NCBI GenBank assembly: GCA_964621785.1
Contig: CAZUPD010000029.1
Span: 1-64,000, forward strand
DNA length: 64,000 nt
DNA from: JACKDW01 sp964621785
Lineage (GTDB): Bacteria > Myxococcota_A > Polyangia > Nannocystales > Nannocystaceae
Direction of reading: 5' to 3'
A model generated the notes under the pieces. It made no database searches, was not told the DNA's origin, and saw nothing but the letters and a program-made list of their open reading frames with translations. Below, piece after piece: positions 46,726 to 55,048 of the stretch (position 1 is its first letter; every line of letters starts with the position of its first letter). The translations under genes were made by a program, and so were the position numbers.

Positions 46726-46890
46726 TTACAAAATCTCGTCTTCGTCGACGAACTCCGGCATCTGGTAGATGATGGTGTTGTCCTCCGAAGCTTGGACAGG
46801 AGTCTCCTCCACCACCAACTCCCGCACAGGGGCTGGTTGGCCGGCTTTCCACGCCTCAATTGTGTTGCAAAACGTCTCGTAATCGATCAT
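46726..46890 (-). CDS. Small acidic protein (54 aa)
   Basis: Starts MIDYETFCNTIEAWKAGQPA, then VRELVVEETPVQASEDN and ends QMPEFVDEDEIL. A GAGAGG ribosome site stands 3 bases before the ATG (minus strand), and a terminator follows the stop, so it is probably expressed. It has 13-14 acidic residues and one Cys. I know no family; size and charge suggest a regulator, inhibitor or peptide precursor, but nothing proves it. Confidence 0.6.
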   Translation of the reverse strand: MIDYETFCNTIEAWKAGQPAPVRELVVEETPVQASEDNTIIYQMPEFVDEDEIL

Positions 46891-47220
46891 CGCCTCTCGT
46901 TCCTCACCAGCAATCGTGACTATCCTAGCGTGGTGGTGGTTCAGGCGGCAACCGGCAGTCTTGCGCTGCGCGGCGTGTACCCGTGCGATTCTAGCCCGAA
47001 CGGCTCTCCGATTCGAAGGCTTGCAAATGCACTTGAACCAGAATCGTTCGCGCATCCAATGGTTCGGAGTGTTTGGCGATGCTTGAAAATGTGTGATCTA
47101 GTGCGATGTGCGGCACCAACAGGTGGGATGCAACATGCCTGTGTATCAGTTGTTCATACATGAAACATTTTGCATGTCTATTTGGACATGTCATTGATTC
47201 GCACGCCCGCACTCCAACGC
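46891..47220. other. Intergenic region, AT-richer than its surroundings
   Basis: 330 bases between two minus-strand genes. It contains the genome word TGCAAATGCA (47022-47031), an AATGGTT word (ccaatggttcgg, 47056-47067) and a hairpin CATGTC-TATTTG-GACATG (47173-47190) downstream of tmk. No coding frame is supported. Confidence 0.45.
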
Positions 47221-47838
47221 TCATTCGAGGTGCGGCGTGATGGCGGCTAGCAGATCGGCCGTGACCCGCTCCGGCGGCTGGTCGCCATCGATCACATGCA
47301 CCCGCGGTGCGACATCGTCATCGTTTCGCCGCTCGCGGTAGGACTGGGCGATGGCGCGTTGCAAGGCCGGAACATCGAATCGTTCGCGTGCGGTGTCACC
47401 CGCGTGGTGTCGCCGTTGCACCCTGGCAAAAGCGACCTCCACCGGCAATTCGATACACAGGTAGAGGTCGGGGAGCTGGGCAAAGCGATTGATCTCGCGG
47501 ACCCACGCGAGTTCGCAGTGGAGCGTCTGATAGACCAGCGACGACATGAGATAGCGATCGCACACAACGATTGCCCCGCGCGCGAGAGCGGGCTGGATGT
47601 CGGTCGCGAGATGGTCGACACGGTCGGCTGCGAACAGCAGGGCGAGGGCGGCTGGGTCGAGCGTATCGTCTGCGAGCGCTTGCCGGATCAGCTTGCCGAT
47701 TCGATTGCCGGTTGGTTCGCAAGTTGTCACGACCTCGTGCCCGTCGGTCGATAGGGCGGATGCGAGCGCCCGCAGTTGGGACGTTGTCCCGCTGCCATCA
47801 ATCCCCTCGAGTGCGATGAACAACCCTTGTCGCGTCAT
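47221..47838 (-). CDS. tmk: Thymidylate kinase with non-canonical P-loop
   Basis: Phosphorylates dTMP to dTDP. 205 residues with the family layout: FIALEGIDGSGTTSQLRAL, the EPTGN motif, DRYLMSSLVYQ (DRX with following Ser), LPDLYLCIELPVEVAFARVQRR and a LID with Arg (RRHHAGDTARERFD). The Walker A lysine is Thr (GSGTTSQ where GSGKTTQ is usual), by a single-base difference (ACA for AAA). It may be a tolerated lineage variant or a sequence error. On the minus strand with its own 3' hairpin. Confidence 0.9.
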   Translation of the reverse strand: MTRQGLFIALEGIDGSGTTSQLRALASALSTDGHEVVTTCEPTGNRIGKLIRQALADDTLDPAALALLFAADRVDHLATDIQPALARGAIVVCDRYLMSSLVYQTLHCELAWVREINRFAQLPDLYLCIELPVEVAFARVQRRHHAGDTARERFDVPALQRAIAQSYRERRNDDDVAPRVHVIDGDQPPERVTADLLAAITPHLE

Positions 47839-48190
47839 GTGTGGTCCAGCCTACCAGTCACAAACGCAGCAAGCCTGTGCTCGTCGGCAACCGGTTTGAG
47901 AGATGCCGTATCGAAATGGTTCCGCACCTTTGCATCCAGATTTTCGTTTCCTCTGTGTCCGGGCCAATGGTTCCGCGCCTTTACGCGGCCTCGTCAAAAT
48001 CGGAGTGAGAAGTCCAGGGGATCCATGAGATCGTCGCTTGTTCGCCACGCGCCGGGCACCGTGGCAAACTACCTTCACACCCGAAACCCGAGCTCTGCGT
48101 TCGGAATATCGGCCGCCGCAGGCCGTTTTTCGTATCGGCACCTGGGTGCCGCGACACGTGGCGACACGCCGTACCGTTGAGGAGATTTCC
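47839..48190. other. Intergenic region with two AATGGTT-family repeats
   Basis: Holds two close copies of the intergenic word: aaatggttccgcacctttgc (47914-47933) and ccaatggttccgcgccttta (47964-47983), and the shared word gtgagaagtccagggg (48005-48020). It must contain the divergent promoters of tmk and the next gene. No gene is seen. Confidence 0.55.
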
Positions 48191-49173
48191 GTGAACGATC
48201 AAAATTCGAATCCGCCCAAGGGACCGAGCGGGACAGTGGTGATGGACGGGGGTCCTCCGGCAGCCGCTCAACCGCAGTACGTCGCCGCCAGGCCTCCGGG
48301 AGTCGCGATGAACCTCACGTCGCCGCCGCAACAGACTCCGCAGGCAGCACCAGCGCCGAATCCTCGTGCATCCGAGTTGCGCGGGGATGTTGGTAATACA
48401 GTGTTTGAATTTCAGGGCGATCCCCAAGCAGAACGTCGCGGAGCTCCGGGGACATTTATCGGCAGCCTCGACTCCATGCCCGATCTCGACGTCGGGCAAA
48501 GGTCCCGCGACTCCAACCTCAAGGGCGGCGGATCGTCGTGGGTTCTCGCAGTGGTCGGTGTCGCAGTTGTCGGAGGTGGATTTTTTGCCGCGACAGCGCT
48601 CGGAGGGGGCAGTGAACAGGGGCCGGCAAAAGTAGCGAAGGCAGACGTCGCAAAGGCACAAGCCAAGCCAGCGGAAGCGAAGGCAGGCGAGGAAGCGAAG
48701 GCCGGCGAGGAAGCGAAGGCCGGCGAGGAAGCGAAGGCCGGCGAGGAAGCGAAGGCCGNNNNNNNNNNNNNNNNNNNNNNNNNNNNNNNNNNNNNNNNNN
48801 NNNNNNNNNNNNNNNNNNNNNNNNNNNNNNNNNNNNNNNNNNNNNNNNNNNNNNNNNNGCGAAGATGCCGAAGCGAAGGCAGCCGCCGATGCGAAGGCAG
48901 CAGCAGACGCGAAGGCAGCCGCCGATGCGAAGGCAGCAGCAGATGCAAAGGCAGCCGAGGAAGCGAAGGCAGCCGAAGAAGCAAAAAAAGCTGCTGATAC
49001 ACCTAAATCATCGGGCTCCTCCGGCACGACCACGAAGAAGAAAAAGAAAAAAGCCACACCTGCACCCAAACCGAAGGAAGAGGAGCCAAAGACGCTCACC
49101 CCGAAAAAGCCGCCCCGTCTCCAACCGGCCAAACCACCACGCGGCCTCGACGACCTACCTCCCCCGCCGTAGT
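48191..49173 (+). CDS. Membrane protein with Ala/Lys/Glu repeat (interrupted by assembly gap)
   Basis: Starts at GTG 48191, preceded by GAGGAG at 48179-48184. The N-terminus (MNDQNSNPPKGPSGTVVMDGG...) is a disordered cytoplasmic region, then a single membrane segment (VLAVVGVAVVGGGFFAATAL), then an extracytoplasmic EAKAGE repeat that runs into 100 unknown bases. After the gap the frame reads AEAKAAADAKAAAD repeats, a Lys-rich run and Pro-rich end RGLDDLPPPP, stop at 49173. The frames on either side agree only if the true gap is not exactly 100 bases. The layout is like TolA or a kinase-output protein; function unknown. Confidence 0.65.
48759..48858. other. Assembly gap (100 N)
   Basis: A run of exactly 100 N inside a short-period repeat, a usual placeholder of unknown true length. 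It explains why the gene around it appears in two frames. Confidence 0.95.
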
Positions 49174-49193
49174 CGGGACGTGTGGCAAGCGAA

Positions 49194-49229
49194 GCCCGCA
49201 GCGGAGTCCATCCGCAGCGGGCTTTTTCA
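49194..49229 (+). terminator. Intrinsic terminator
   Basis: AGCCCGC-AGCGGA pairs with TCCGC-AGCGGGCT (one central mismatch), loop of 5, then TTTTTC. Starts 21 bases after the TAG of the repeat protein. The word atccgcagcgggctt recurs at 51462-51476. Confidence 0.8.
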
Positions 49230-49512
49230 TAGGGGGCTCATGTCAGCGAAACGGGGAGAGGTGCTCAAAGGTTGAGAACGCGAACTCGCTAGCGGTCGCG
49301 TTCGTCAGCGTCGGGCCCAGCAGTTCGGCGTTGGTTCAATCAATTTGATTATACAATAGATGTCGCGTGGGCGTGTGGGCGTCGTATCGAGCCGTTGCGT
49401 CTGCGAAGTAGCGAGATCGAGGCTGCATTCGCGAGGCCGTCAGGGCCGAGCGGTTGCGTAGCGAAGTTACAGCGCGGTCGGGTGACCATAAATATTGCAG
49501 ATACACCGACGA
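49230..49512. other. Intergenic region between convergent genes
   Basis: Nothing coding is supported. One genome word (TGCAGATACA, 49496-49505) is just beyond the 3' end of the minus-strand gene. Confidence 0.4.
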
Positions 49513-51416
49513 TCAGCGAAAACGCCGGCGTATTGCCCCGCCGACAAGGCTCAACAGCCACAAACCGCCCGCGACAAGCCCGACTCCGCTGAGTGCCCAC
49601 ATCGGTTGTAGGCCAGTCGACGACTGTTCCACCTGCAGCTCGACTAGGGCATCGCTCACCCGTGGATCTTCGGGCACGAGTCGCTTCGCGGTCCGGAGCA
49701 GCATCTGACGACCTTGGCGGGGCATGTCGCCGATCTTTGCCTCTGCCAGCAATGCCTGAACCTGGAGGTCGGTCGCCGTTTTTGGATCTGTCTCAGCGAG
49801 CAGATGGGCAGACTTACGCAGCAGCTGGGCCGCGCGGTCGTACTGGGCCGATTGGTAGGCCGTTTGCGCAGCCCGCGAATAAATCGCCACGATCGTCTCC
49901 CGTTGACCGTCGCGGCCAAACTCCGGATCGGCGGCGAGCAGACGGTCGAGGATGTCGACACTTTGTTGCAAATCACCGGATTTCTGTGCCTGTGCAACTT
50001 GTTGTTCCTGGCGAGATCGGCGAACCGCGTCGAGATGATCGATCAGTGCCTGCGCGAGGCGTTGGGGCTGCAGCTCACACTCGCGGTCGAGGTTTTGTTG
50101 TTCGTCGTAGAGCTCGCACAGTGGCAGATGGAGGGCGGGATAATTGTTGGCGAGATACTCATCGAGGGCCAGCGTCACCGCACCGCGGTAGCTCTGTTGG
50201 GCCGCCGCCATCGTCGTCCCGCCACCGAGAAGACGCAGGGATTTGCGGCGGACCTTGGGTGCGGGACCTGTTGTATAGGCAATTAATGCCTCCCGTGCGC
50301 TGCGTCGCACCCGTGGGATCGGACTGTCGATCAACTCGAGCAACTCCTTCGAAGCTTCGGGCGGACGGCGTCGTGCATAGGCCGACAACAGCTCCGCGAG
50401 CAGGCGTGGATTGTCCGCGACCGCCTGCAGTGCGCGTTGCGGATGCAACTTATCCATCCGGTCGAGCTGGTACTCGGCGTACTTCGCCTGCAGCGCTTCC
50501 ACCGGCTCGGGGTCGGTCTCGCGTTCTTTTTTGACATCGGGTTTGATCGAGCGCAGGACCAGTGACGGCAGCGCCTCGCGCCCGATCCCGCGAACCGCCC
50601 GGCCGACCTCATCGCGGAACGTGCCCTCGTGGACATATGCCGCTGCTAACAATGTATCGACAACTTCTTTGGTGCGTTTGGGCTCTCGCCCGATCGTCGA
50701 CGCGGCGTCGGCGGTGTGGATCAGCACGGGCAGCTGCAGTTCGCCACACGCTTGCCAGATCGGGTCCCAGCGCGGATCGACGACCGCCAGCAGCGAGCCG
50801 TCGGGATTGCGATAGAACAAGCCGAGCATCTTNNNNNNNNNNCGGCCTGGAGCAGTGCCGATTCGATGACACAGTCGCGGTAAATTTTGCGAAACACCCG
50901 GCTGACGCGTTTGCTCGGCAGAGCTAGGAGATCTTCAAACCAGTTTTCAGACAGCTTGACCTGGTAGCCGTGGGCCCGTTTCCAGGCGCGTTCAAAGTGC
51001 CCATAACGGTTGGGGACATCGCCGCCGATCAGCGACAGCAACTTGATGTAGTCGGTCTTTCGCGCCTTGCGTGGGGCGAGGAGTTGCTCGCGGATCTGGG
51101 GCCAGAGATTTGCTGAACTTTGAGACAGAGCGAGCGCATGGGCTTCGACTCGACTGTGCGGGCCCGTCCGGATCGCTTCGAGATACTCGCCGAATGCCTC
51201 TGGGGTGGTTGGCGCTGGGAGAGTTTGCGGTTGTGTGCCGGGTGTCTCGACAGACGTTTCCTCGAGTCGCGCCGCGATCCGTCCCGGGTCGAACTCGGTC
51301 AGCCATTGCTCGAGCATCTGCGGGTCGCCGACGCGGGTCGAGACCTCGACTTCGGGCGTGGGTGCGCAGCCCGGGAGGGTCAGCAAAAACGCGAAATACC
51401 ACGGTCGAAGGGTCAT
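49513..51416 (-). CDS. HEAT/TPR-repeat lipoprotein, interrupted by a gap and foreign segment
   Basis: Minus strand; starts near 51416 with a lipoprotein signal (LRPWYFAFLLTLPGC), ends at 49513 with a membrane segment (SGVGLVAGGLWLLSLVGGA) and RRRFR. The body is helical: HEAT-like units (SRVFRKIYRDCV, PRVRRSAREALIAYT) and TPR-like units (SVDILDRLLAADPEFGRDGQ, AAQTAYQSAQYDRAAQLLRKSAHLL). Ten N and about 129 bases of unrelated sequence (50704-50842) separate the reading frames. Without them the parts join as ALLQAASTIGREPK. It is therefore one real gene plus an artefact. Start could also be ATG 51440. Confidence 0.7.
50704..50842 (-). other. Foreign segment plus 10-N gap (amidohydrolase-like fragment)
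   Basis: Bases 50833-50842 are N. The adjacent 50704-50832, read on the minus strand, encodes LFYRNPDG, DPRWDPIWQACGEL and LPVLIHTADAA, a piece that looks like an amidohydrolase-2 protein and not the HEAT protein around it. The flanks share GCCG, so removing the segment restores one frame. Confidence 0.65.
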
Positions 51417-51689
51417 AACTGGTAGGTACCAAACACTCATTTAAGCGCAAAAAATTGGTGATCCGCAGCGGGCTTCGGTCCGGATGTGCCAGCCGAGGTC
51501 AACTTCGGTAGCCCGCGCTTGACAGACCCGTCACGCAGAAAGCGACCAACATGCTCGTAGGGACAGGAATCGGAGTGTCGAGCAGCCGGCACCTCTAGGT
51601 CGATGTGCGAGCCCTGTGATTCCCGGACAGGTCAAGTCGAGGTCGATATACTCGCGGGACTCCGTGTCGCGTAGGTTGGGAGGTTGAAG

Positions 51690-53288
51690 GTGGTCGAACA
51701 AAATATCGCTCGTGTGTGGTGGTCTGTCGGGTTGAGCCTGTGCCTGTCGGCCTGTGGTGGTGGTGACGGCGAAGCGTCCGAGGCCGGTACCGTCGCCAGT
51801 GTCAGCGACACGTCGGCGAGTTCTCAGACTGATGAGAGCGACTCTGCCGGTCCGACAACCGCGGGCAGCGAGTCCGAAACCGGCGAATCGAGTGAAACGC
51901 TTGACCCGAGTGAGACCGTCGACCCGAGTACAGCGACCGATCCCACCGATCCCACGACGGACCCGACCGATCCGAGTGCGACCGATCCCACCGATCCCAC
52001 CGATCCCACCGATCCCACGACGGATCCGACGGAGACCGACGCAACCACTGACGGCGGGTGCCCGTGTGACGAGCCCAACGAAACATGTATCAACAATGAA
52101 TGTGTCCCTTCGTGCCAGGGGCAGCAGCCCGATCCCTGTGGCCCTGAACAGGTGTGCGATGTGGTCACTGGCGAGTGTGTCGACCCGGACAGCGCCTGTC
52201 TCGTGGCCGGTGAAACCGTTGATTGCGGGGAGGCCAAATGTGGGCCTGGCACCGTGTGTGATGGTCAGGGGACCTGCCTTCCGATCGCCCCGTGCTTCGC
52301 TTCTGAATGCACCTCTGAGGAGGTGTGTTGGGGATCGTTTTGTTCATGTACACGCAATAACCCCTGCGAAATTGAACCCGATATCGATGCCCTCAACGGC
52401 CCGTTTTCAACCGAGATCGTCGACCTCGAATTCGCCGATGATTGTACCGCTTGGATGGCGACCCTGCGCAGTGGGACCGACTATGTTCGCCGCCTCGAAA
52501 CCGATGGCACGGTGACGGAGTGGGCCGGGGTGTCCAACCTCGACATGGGCGAGGTCAAGGTGCTGAAGCAGCTCATTATTCCGACCTCGAGTGCGACGCT
52601 CACGGACGAACGCATCCCGAACACACCCGAGCCGGTCGAAGGGCTCGGCGAAGTTGCGATTACCTATATTTGTATCGGCGGATGTTTTGTCGACCCTCCC
52701 CAAGGCGTCGCTCGGTTGATCGAGGAAGACCAACAAAATCCGCTTCCGGTGGTGATTCCCGCGACCACGACCGTGGGTGATGGACCGTTTGGCGAGTTTG
52801 TCATCGACGCCGGACCGATGGGCCTGACCTGGGGGGAGGACCGGGTGTTGTACGTCGGCAACTCGACTGAAAATGGTGAGCTCAACACTGCCGACCTCGA
52901 CGCCGAGACGGTCGATGTATTGGCAAATTTACCGGACCGGGTCCACGCCGCCACGTCGGTCAGCCCGGTACATCTGCTGGTTGCGATCGAGGGCGGTTCT
53001 CTGTTTTTGTTCAATACGGTCACGACCGACCTCGAGTTTGTCGTCGACGTCGGCAGCGATGTCACGAGCTTGAGTCACGACGCGTTTTCCGGGCATGTCT
53101 ACGCCGGGTTGCAAAGTTTCGAGATCGTCGTCATCAGGCCGTTTACCGGCGAGGTCGAGAACTTCGGCAGCATGATGCCCGGCAAGGGTCGGGTGAGCGT
53201 GAGCCCCAACGGCGAGCTCTACTTCAGTCCCGTCAAGTACATCGACCCGGGTGTGATCGTGAAGTGGCCGCTGCCGAATAGTTTGTGA
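51690..53288 (+). CDS. Cys-rich lipoprotein with TDPTDP linker and beta-propeller-like domain (paralogue A)
   Basis: About 532 residues. Lipoprotein signal (SVGLSLCLSAC, then GGGDGE), a Ser/Thr/Asp/Glu linker that ends in many TDPTDP units (about 25-125), a Cys-rich module (CPCDEPNETCINNECVPSC, DPCGPEQVCDVVTGECVD, CGPGTVCDGQGTC, about 12 disulphide-capable Cys), then a beta-rich C-terminal domain of about 320 residues (LEFADDCTAWMATLRSGTDY, GPMGLTWGEDRVLYVGNST) that reads like a propeller. GTG 51690, 6 bases after GGGAGG, is preferred to TTG 51684. The next gene is a close paralogue. Probably a surface or adhesion protein. Confidence 0.75.
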   Translation: MVEQNIARVWWSVGLSLCLSACGGGDGEASEAGTVASVSDTSASSQTDESDSAGPTTAGSESETGESSETLDPSETVDPSTATDPTDPTTDPTDPSATDPTDPTDPTDPTTDPTETDATTDGGCPCDEPNETCINNECVPSCQGQQPDPCGPEQVCDVVTGECVDPDSACLVAGETVDCGEAKCGPGTVCDGQGTCLPIAPCFASECTSEEVCWGSFCSCTRNNPCEIEPDIDALNGPFSTEIVDLEFADDCTAWMATLRSGTDYVRRLETDGTVTEWAGVSNLDMGEVKVLKQLIIPTSSATLTDERIPNTPEPVEGLGEVAITYICIGGCFVDPPQGVARLIEEDQQNPLPVVIPATTTVGDGPFGEFVIDAGPMGLTWGEDRVLYVGNSTENGELNTADLDAETVDVLANLPDRVHAATSVSPVHLLVAIEGGSLFLFNTVTTDLEFVVDVGSDVTSLSHDAFSGHVYAGLQSFEIVVIRPFTGEVENFGSMMPGKGRVSVSPNGELYFSPVKYIDPGVIVKWPLPNSL

Positions 53289-53356
53289 AGACTCCTGCAT
53301 ATGCACCAGTCGACATGCAGGAGCAACTCGGATACTCAGGACAAATCGGTGACACA

Positions 53357-54907
53357 ATGACGCAAACACGGGAAAACACTTGGATACGGTCGAGTCTCTG
53401 GCTCGTGCTCCTCTGTGGTTGTGGCGGTGGCGAGGAAACCACCGACTCGGCGACCACGACGACCCAACCAGTGACGACACAGTCGACGACCGACGCTACG
53501 AGTGATGGTACACAGACCGGCGAGACCTCCGGTGAGCCGGGGACCGCGTCCGAGAGTGAAACCGCCGATCCGACGGACACCGAGACCGAAGCGACGACCG
53601 AGGGCCCGACGACGACCGAGGGCGAGACAACCGACGATACGAGCGAGACCGAAGCGACGACCGACGAGGGCTGTGGCGCCTGCGACGAGCCCAACGAAAT
53701 TTGTATCGACAACGAGTGTGTGAACACGTGCCACAACCAAGTGCCCGACCCCTGTGGTCCGGACCAGGTCTGCGATGTGGTGACCGGCGAGTGTCAAGAT
53801 CCCGAGACCCCGTGTGTGGTCTCCGGCGATACGACGGCCTGCGGCGACCAAACCTGTGGCCCCGGAACCGTGTGTGACGGGCAGGGGGCCTGCATGGCGA
53901 TCGCCCCCTGTTACCAAGTTGAGTGTACAAGTGATGGCTCGTGCTGGGGCGATGTGTGTGCCTGCGAACGCATCCACGAGTGCATGATCGAACCCGATCT
54001 CGAACAGCTCAACGGCCCATTTTCGACCGAAATCGGCGATCTCGAATTCGCCGACGACTGCACCGCGTGGATGGTGACCCTGCGCAGCGGGACCGACTAT
54101 GTCCGCCGCCTCGAGACCGACAGCACGCTGACCGAATGGGCCGGGGTCTCCAACCTCAACATGGGCGAGGTCAAGGTTCTCAAGGCCTTGTCGATCCCGG
54201 GCCAGGCCCAAACGCCAGGTCATGAAACAAACCCCGAGACCCCCACCGAGATCGAGGGCCTCGGCGAGGTTGCGATCACCTACACCTGTTGTGCGACCTG
54301 CGGATGTTTTGTCGATCCACCCCAGGGGGTCGCCCGCCTCAACGAGGACGACATGCAAAATCCGTTGCCGATCGTGATCGTGGCCGAGGTGACGGGGGGA
54401 GATGGGCCGTTTGGAGATGCGGGTGCCGACGCCGGTCCGATGGGGCTGACCTGGGGCGAGGATCGGGTACTGTACGTCGGCAACTCGACGCAAAATGGCG
54501 ACCTCAATTCCGCCGATTTAGATGCACAGTCACAGGATGTGTTGACGCCGTTGCCCGAGCGTGTGCACGCAGCCGCAGCCATCAGTCCGGTCCATCTGCT
54601 GGTCGCGATCGAGGGAGGCTCATTATACCGCTACAACATCGCCACCCAGGAGCTCGAGTTTGTCATCGACGTGGGTAGCGATGTCACCAGCCTGAGCCAC
54701 GACGCGTTTTCCGGATTGGTCTACGCCGGGTTGCAGAGTCTCGAGATCATCACGATTCGGCCATTTACCGGCGAGATTGAGTCGTTTGATACGATGCCGG
54801 GTGTCGGCAGGGTCACGGTGTCGCCCAACGGAGAGCTCTACTACTGTCCGGTGAAGTACCTGGCCAACTTGCCGATCAGCAAATGGGACCTGCCGGATAT
54901 GCAATAA
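53357..54907 (+). CDS. Cys-rich lipoprotein with propeller-like domain (paralogue B)
   Basis: About 516 residues, with the same plan as the gene before: signal TWIRSSLWLVLLCGC, Thr-rich linker (shorter, without TDPTDP), Cys module (GCGACDEPNEICIDNECVNTC, DPCGPDQVCDVVTGECQD), and the C-terminal domain with long near-identical stretches (LNGPFSTEIGDLEFADDCTAW, PMGLTWGEDRVLYVGNSTQN). The two copies are much more alike in the C-terminal domain than in the linker, so the linker evolves fast. ATG 53357 is preferred to the overlapping GTG 53285. Confidence 0.75.
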   Translation: MTQTRENTWIRSSLWLVLLCGCGGGEETTDSATTTTQPVTTQSTTDATSDGTQTGETSGEPGTASESETADPTDTETEATTEGPTTTEGETTDDTSETEATTDEGCGACDEPNEICIDNECVNTCHNQVPDPCGPDQVCDVVTGECQDPETPCVVSGDTTACGDQTCGPGTVCDGQGACMAIAPCYQVECTSDGSCWGDVCACERIHECMIEPDLEQLNGPFSTEIGDLEFADDCTAWMVTLRSGTDYVRRLETDSTLTEWAGVSNLNMGEVKVLKALSIPGQAQTPGHETNPETPTEIEGLGEVAITYTCCATCGCFVDPPQGVARLNEDDMQNPLPIVIVAEVTGGDGPFGDAGADAGPMGLTWGEDRVLYVGNSTQNGDLNSADLDAQSQDVLTPLPERVHAAAAISPVHLLVAIEGGSLYRYNIATQELEFVIDVGSDVTSLSHDAFSGLVYAGLQSLEIITIRPFTGEIESFDTMPGVGRVTVSPNGELYYCPVKYLANLPISKWDLPDMQ

Positions 54908-55048
54908 TCAAGGCTCACCAAGGTTTCGGCGCCGGGTGACGCACGGGAGTCGCTGGTGGCTCGAGGTCAAGAATATGCGCATACAAGCAATATGTTTCTT
55001 TGCCGTGACGTGCTTGCGGCGTGTCGATCCGACCCTGCATGCACACTG

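Noticed and set aside
48680..48985. Regular GCGAAGGC repeats as a possible satellite or CRISPR
   Set aside because: They are coding Ala-Lys-Glu repeats of one protein on both sides of the assembly gap.
51950..52025. Short tandem DNA repeats resembling a CRISPR array
   Set aside because: They encode TDPTDP units in frame inside a lipoprotein linker, have no spacers, and no cas gene is nearby.
53285..53356. Upstream GTG start of the second Cys-rich lipoprotein
   Set aside because: It would place about 24 hydrophilic residues before the lipoprotein signal; ATG 53357 gives a normal signal.
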